Positions 61,311-64,000 of a DNA stretch of 64,000 bases are shown one piece after another. A program made the position numbers and the translations under genes. The notes under the pieces are model-generated. The model ran no database searches. It was not told the DNA's origin and saw only the letters and a program-made list of their open reading frames with translations. Position 1 is the stretch's first letter; each line of letters starts with the position of its first letter. The DNA comes from Pelagovum sp. HNIBRBA483 (GTDB lineage: Bacteria > Pseudomonadota > Alphaproteobacteria > Rhodobacterales > Rhodobacteraceae), in assembly GCF_040931995.1 (NCBI RefSeq), contig NZ_CP162412.1, forward strand, positions 620,001-684,000, read 5' to 3'.

Positions 61311-62732
61311 ATGATCGAGCAATTGCTGATCGTCGCGGTGATCGGGATGGGCGCTGCGGCGGCTCTGAGACGATTGCCGCTTGTTGAACAGGCTCGCATC
61401 TTTTCGCAGACCTCCCAGCGGGCAATAAGAGCGCTTGGGCGGTCAGGTGCATCAGATCACTGGAAAGAGCGGTTGTTGCGTGGCTGTGCGCTCAGAACTT
61501 TGCGCGCAACGGCAATAACGGTTGCGCTTCTGGGCGCGTTTGTGCTGGCGATTTCAAGCATCGTGTTTGTGCTCGATGGGCTTTTCGATCTTGCAGTTTT
61601 TGACGTTCTTCTGGCGCCTTCGGGACTTATAGCTGCAACGTTCGGCGGGTTACTCTGGTTGGCTCTCGCGAAGGTCGTGCCACGAAAGCAGAACAGCGAT
61701 TATGGCCTGCTTGAGCGTATCATGCACCGTTTGGTGCTTGGAAACCGTGGGATTGCGGAAGCCTGTTTTGACATGGACCAACGCATGGTGCGGGGCAGCA
61801 CCGTGTGGGTTGAAGAGGGTGCGCATGTTTTTGTCGTTGGGCTTGCGCGCGCAGGCACAACGGCCCTTATGCGGACAATCCACGACAGCGGCGCGTTCCG
61901 CTCTTTGCTCTACGAAGATATGCCATTTGTTCTAGCACCAAACTTCTGGCAGAAACTCCGCCGCCCAAGACGGGATGCGGAGGCGATGCAGGAGCGGGCG
62001 CATGGTGACGGGCTAATGGTGAGCCAGAAAAGCCCTGAGTGCCTCGATGAGGTGTTTTGGCGGGTGTTTGATGGGGAAGCCTATATCGGCCAGAAGGAAA
62101 TGCTGCCGCATCATCCCTCCGCTGAATTGCAGAAGAAGTTTCGCGCCTATGTCGCGGCGATCCTCAATGCGACGCCGGAGAAGCGGTATCTTTCGAAAAA
62201 CAACAATAATATCATCCGTTTACCTGCGATCTGCGCGATGTTTCCGAATGCGCATATACTAGTGATGTTCAGAGATCCGCTTGACCATGCAACCTCGTTA
62301 TTGCGTCAGCATCGACGGTTCACGGAGCGGCAAACGGAGGATCCCTTTGTCGGCGCGTATATGAATTGGCTGGCGCATCACGAGTTTGGTGCGGGACATT
62401 TGCCTTTTGCGCCGGAGGCGGCGGAAGGCAGTTCGCCTAACGAATTGCTCTATTGGCTCCGACAATGGAGCGCCGTGTATGAGCGGCTCTTGAAGGAGGC
62501 ACCTCACAACGCGACCTTTATCTGCTATGAGAGTTTATGTGATGATCCGGCCCTTTGGCCCGTGATCGCGGAAAAGTTGGATATTCCTGAAGGCGCGCCT
62601 GACTTCAAGAAACCGCATCACAAACCAATTCCTCTGGCAGAATCCGACGATGCATTGGTGTATGTGCGTGATGTCTATGATCGGTTAGTCGCGCGCTCAG
62701 AAGCCGAATGGGGCGTCACTCCTGCGGAGTAG
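61311..62732 (+). CDS. Membrane-anchored sulfotransferase
   Basis: The 473-residue protein begins with two or three hydrophobic segments (about residues 4-20, 66-90 and 96-118), followed by a cytoplasmic PAPS-dependent sulfotransferase domain. The 5'-phosphosulfate loop is VVGLARAGTTALMRTIHDSG (about residues 179-198) and the 3'-phosphate loop is VMFRDPLDHATSLLRQH. It would transfer sulfate to a carbohydrate or lipid-linked acceptor at the membrane. It starts three bases after the small membrane gene and is convergent with the gntR gene. Confidence 0.82.
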   Translation: MIEQLLIVAVIGMGAAAALRRLPLVEQARIFSQTSQRAIRALGRSGASDHWKERLLRGCALRTLRATAITVALLGAFVLAISSIVFVLDGLFDLAVFDVLLAPSGLIAATFGGLLWLALAKVVPRKQNSDYGLLERIMHRLVLGNRGIAEACFDMDQRMVRGSTVWVEEGAHVFVVGLARAGTTALMRTIHDSGAFRSLLYEDMPFVLAPNFWQKLRRPRRDAEAMQERAHGDGLMVSQKSPECLDEVFWRVFDGEAYIGQKEMLPHHPSAELQKKFRAYVAAILNATPEKRYLSKNNNNIIRLPAICAMFPNAHILVMFRDPLDHATSLLRQHRRFTERQTEDPFVGAYMNWLAHHEFGAGHLPFAPEAAEGSSPNELLYWLRQWSAVYERLLKEAPHNATFICYESLCDDPALWPVIAEKLDIPEGAPDFKKPHHKPIPLAESDDALVYVRDVYDRLVARSEAEWGVTPAE

Positions 62733-62736
62733 TTCC

Positions 62737-63504
62737 CTAGCGAGAGGCTTCGTGTTCGAAGCGCTTCTTTGCATAAACTTCGTTGCGGTCGGCCCGCTGC
62801 TGATCAGTCAGAGCACGTTCGACATAGGTCAAATGCGCTTCTACCGCGCCGCGCGCGCCCTCTGGGTCGCGGGCTTGAAGTGCCTTATTGATGGCACGGT
62901 GTTGGTCTATGAGGACTTCGCGGCTTGTCCTTTGCTTGAACATAACCTGCCGATTATAGAACACGCCCTCGCGTAGCAATTGATACATCGAACGCATCAT
63001 ATGCAGCATGATGACGTTATGGCTGGCATCAATGATCGCGAGATGGAAATCCGCATCGAGCCGTGCTTCGTCGGACGGATTGCGTTTTTGGTGGGCGGCT
63101 TCCATTTTCTTGAAGATCGTATCAATGACCTTCAAATCTGTATCCGATCCAAGTTTCGCCGCCCGCTCGGCGGCAAGCCCTTCCATATCACGGCGGAAAT
63201 GAATGTAATCGAATACCGCCTCGTCATGGCTGGCAAAGAGCCGCACCAATGCATCGGAAAACGCAGAGCCAAGAACATCTGCCACGAAGACCCCTGCGCC
63301 TGCACGGGTCGTCAGCAAGCCGCGCTCCTGAAGATCAGAAATTGCTTCGCGCAGTGACGGACGAGAGACACCGAGGCGCTCGCTCATTTCACGTTCGGCG
63401 GGGAGCCGTTCGCCCGGTTTGAGAATACCACGCAGGATCAAGCCCTCGATCTGCTTGACCACTCCGTTGGACAGTTTCTCCTGTTGGATCTTCTCGAACG
63501 GCAT
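62737..63504 (-). CDS. GntR-family (FadR/FCD) transcriptional regulator
   Basis: The 255-residue regulator has a GntR winged helix (RLPAEREMSERLGVSRPSLREAI, residues 33-55) and an FCD domain with metal-ligand-like residues in the DADFHLAIIDASHN region. Relatives include PdhR, LldR and GlcC, which sense pyruvate, lactate or glycolate. The ATG at 63504 follows GGAGGAGAG. A palindrome 13 bases upstream suggests autoregulation; no target operon is in the window. Confidence 0.88.
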   Translation of the reverse strand: MPFEKIQQEKLSNGVVKQIEGLILRGILKPGERLPAEREMSERLGVSRPSLREAISDLQERGLLTTRAGAGVFVADVLGSAFSDALVRLFASHDEAVFDYIHFRRDMEGLAAERAAKLGSDTDLKVIDTIFKKMEAAHQKRNPSDEARLDADFHLAIIDASHNVIMLHMMRSMYQLLREGVFYNRQVMFKQRTSREVLIDQHRAINKALQARDPEGARGAVEAHLTYVERALTDQQRADRNEVYAKKRFEHEASR

Positions 63505-63516
63505 GTCTCTCCTCCA

Positions 63517-63537
63517 TTGGTAAAAATATATTACCAA
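63517..63537. promoter_or_regulatory. Candidate GntR/FCD operator palindrome
   Basis: TTGGTAA (63517-63523) and TTACCAA (63531-63537) are perfect inverted arms around seven A/T bases, a TGGT...ACCA pattern typical of PdhR/LldR-type sites. It lies between the regulator's start codon and its presumed promoter. Confidence 0.6.
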
Positions 63538-63554
63538 ATGACTCATGGCGGCAA

Positions 63555-63582
63555 CAAAAAAGGGGCCACGCGGAGTGGCCCC
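63555..63582 (-). terminator. Terminator of the OmpA-family gene
   Basis: On the minus strand GGGGCCAC (63575-63582 complement) pairs with GTGGCCCC across a 5-base loop and is followed by TTTTTT (63555-63561 complement). It lies 22 bases after the ompA-type stop and just upstream of the gntR gene. Confidence 0.8.
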
Positions 63583-63603
63583 AATCTTGGAATGTGAATA
63601 AAA

Positions 63604-64000
63604 TCAGACGGTTGGGGTGATAATAATCTCGACGCGACGGTTCTGCTGCCGTCCCTCAGGGGTGAGGTTGGTTGCGATGGGGGCGTTTTCTCCCCTGCCG
63701 ATTGACTGGATGCGGAGAGGCGAAACACCAGATTCGATGAGCACGTTGGTCACGGCGCTGGCGCGGCGGGCGCTGAGATCCTGGTTGTATTCTGCGCTGC
63801 CAGTGTTGTCGGTGTGGCCGATCACGTTGATCCGCGTATCAGGATAGCGGTTGATACTGTCGGCCAAAGTACGGAGATCGCTGCGGAGGGCGCCGGTTAG
63901 ATCTGCTGAGTCGACCGCGAAAAGGATATCCTGAGGCATGGTCACGATCAGCTCGTTGCCTGTGTTGACGATGCCGACCTGACCGCCCATTTGTTCGCGC
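63604..64000 (-). CDS. OmpA-family peptidoglycan-binding protein, 5' part outside window
   Basis: The visible 132 residues are a complete C-terminal OmpA domain: ILFAVDSADL, the peptidoglycan-binding helix INVIGHTDNTGSAEYNQDLSARRASAV and SIGRGENAPIATN. The protein continues beyond the right edge, so the start and any signal or lipoprotein motif are not seen. It would tether the outer membrane to peptidoglycan; it ends in a clear terminator. Confidence 0.88.
   Translation of the reverse strand, partial: REQMGGQVGIVNTGNELIVTMPQDILFAVDSADLTGALRSDLRTLADSINRYPDTRINVIGHTDNTGSAEYNQDLSARRASAVTNVLIESGVSPLRIQSIGRGENAPIATNLTPEGRQQNRRVEIIITPTV

Noticed and set aside
1-64000. tRNA, rRNA, CRISPR, prophage or insertion-sequence features
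   Set aside because: No T-loop-like tRNA ends, repeated spacers, transposase motifs or phage genes were seen on reading both strands; a tRNA or repeat scan could still reveal a short element.

Overview
The window is a 64 kb stretch of a GC-rich alphaproteobacterial chromosome. It most likely comes from a marine member of the Rhodobacteraceae (roseobacter type). Four things support this: the conserved order ffh, rpsP, rimM, trmD, rplS, rpmE; a MipZ-type division ATPase; an F0 ATP synthase operon with separate b' and b subunits and no F1 genes attached; and many ABC and TRAP uptake systems with their own regulators. I saw no tRNA, rRNA, CRISPR array, prophage or insertion sequence. The strain or species cannot be named from this sequence.

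The first two thirds is a row of substrate-specific uptake and catabolism loci. (1) Positions 2-9162: a DUF1989 protein, a diaminopropionate ammonia-lyase-like PLP enzyme, an M24 metallohydrolase and an EutA/maleate-isomerase-like protein, followed by a polyamine-type ABC transporter with unusually large permeases. (2) Positions 9244-21582: an amino-sugar locus. It has a GH20 hexosaminidase and a GntR/UTRA repressor divergent from a sugar ABC transporter, then a Gfo/Idh oxidoreductase, two SIS-domain isomerases or deaminases, a ROK kinase and NagA. (3) Positions 21615-29467: an IclR regulator divergent from a GMC alcohol oxidoreductase, a TRAP transporter with fused DctQM, a TerC-like DUF475 protein and a UspA protein. 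(4) Positions 29574-41660: an IclR-controlled galactoside or galactose locus. An ABC transporter is combined with every step of an oxidative De Ley-Doudoroff-type route: GH42 beta-galactosidase, SDR dehydrogenase, SMP-30 lactonase, IlvD/Edd dehydratase, DgoK kinase and DgoA aldolase.

Positions 41721-56734 are mostly housekeeping. They hold an RlmL-like methyltransferase, an unknown membrane protein, MipZ, a GlxA-type regulator, a RhlE-type helicase, the ribosomal/SRP block (with two tandem GNAT enzymes, a chorismate mutase and small uncharacterised ORFs inserted), a LysR-DMT pair, an ArsR regulator and a second DMT exporter. Positions 56920-59521 hold atpI-B-E-F'-F, ending in a strong terminator. 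Positions 59689-62732 are a compact three-gene unit: an arylsulfotransferase-like protein, a small membrane protein and a membrane-anchored sulfotransferase. This is the least explained locus in the window. The right edge holds an FCD-type GntR regulator with a palindromic operator and the C-terminal half of an OmpA-family protein.

Two patterns cross locus boundaries. All four periplasmic binding-protein genes are followed within about 10-20 bases by a strong GC hairpin, probably setting a higher level of binding protein than of permease. Three of the sugar or organic-acid regulators have a clear palindromic operator candidate in their own upstream region, and the GMC-linked IclR has a weaker one.
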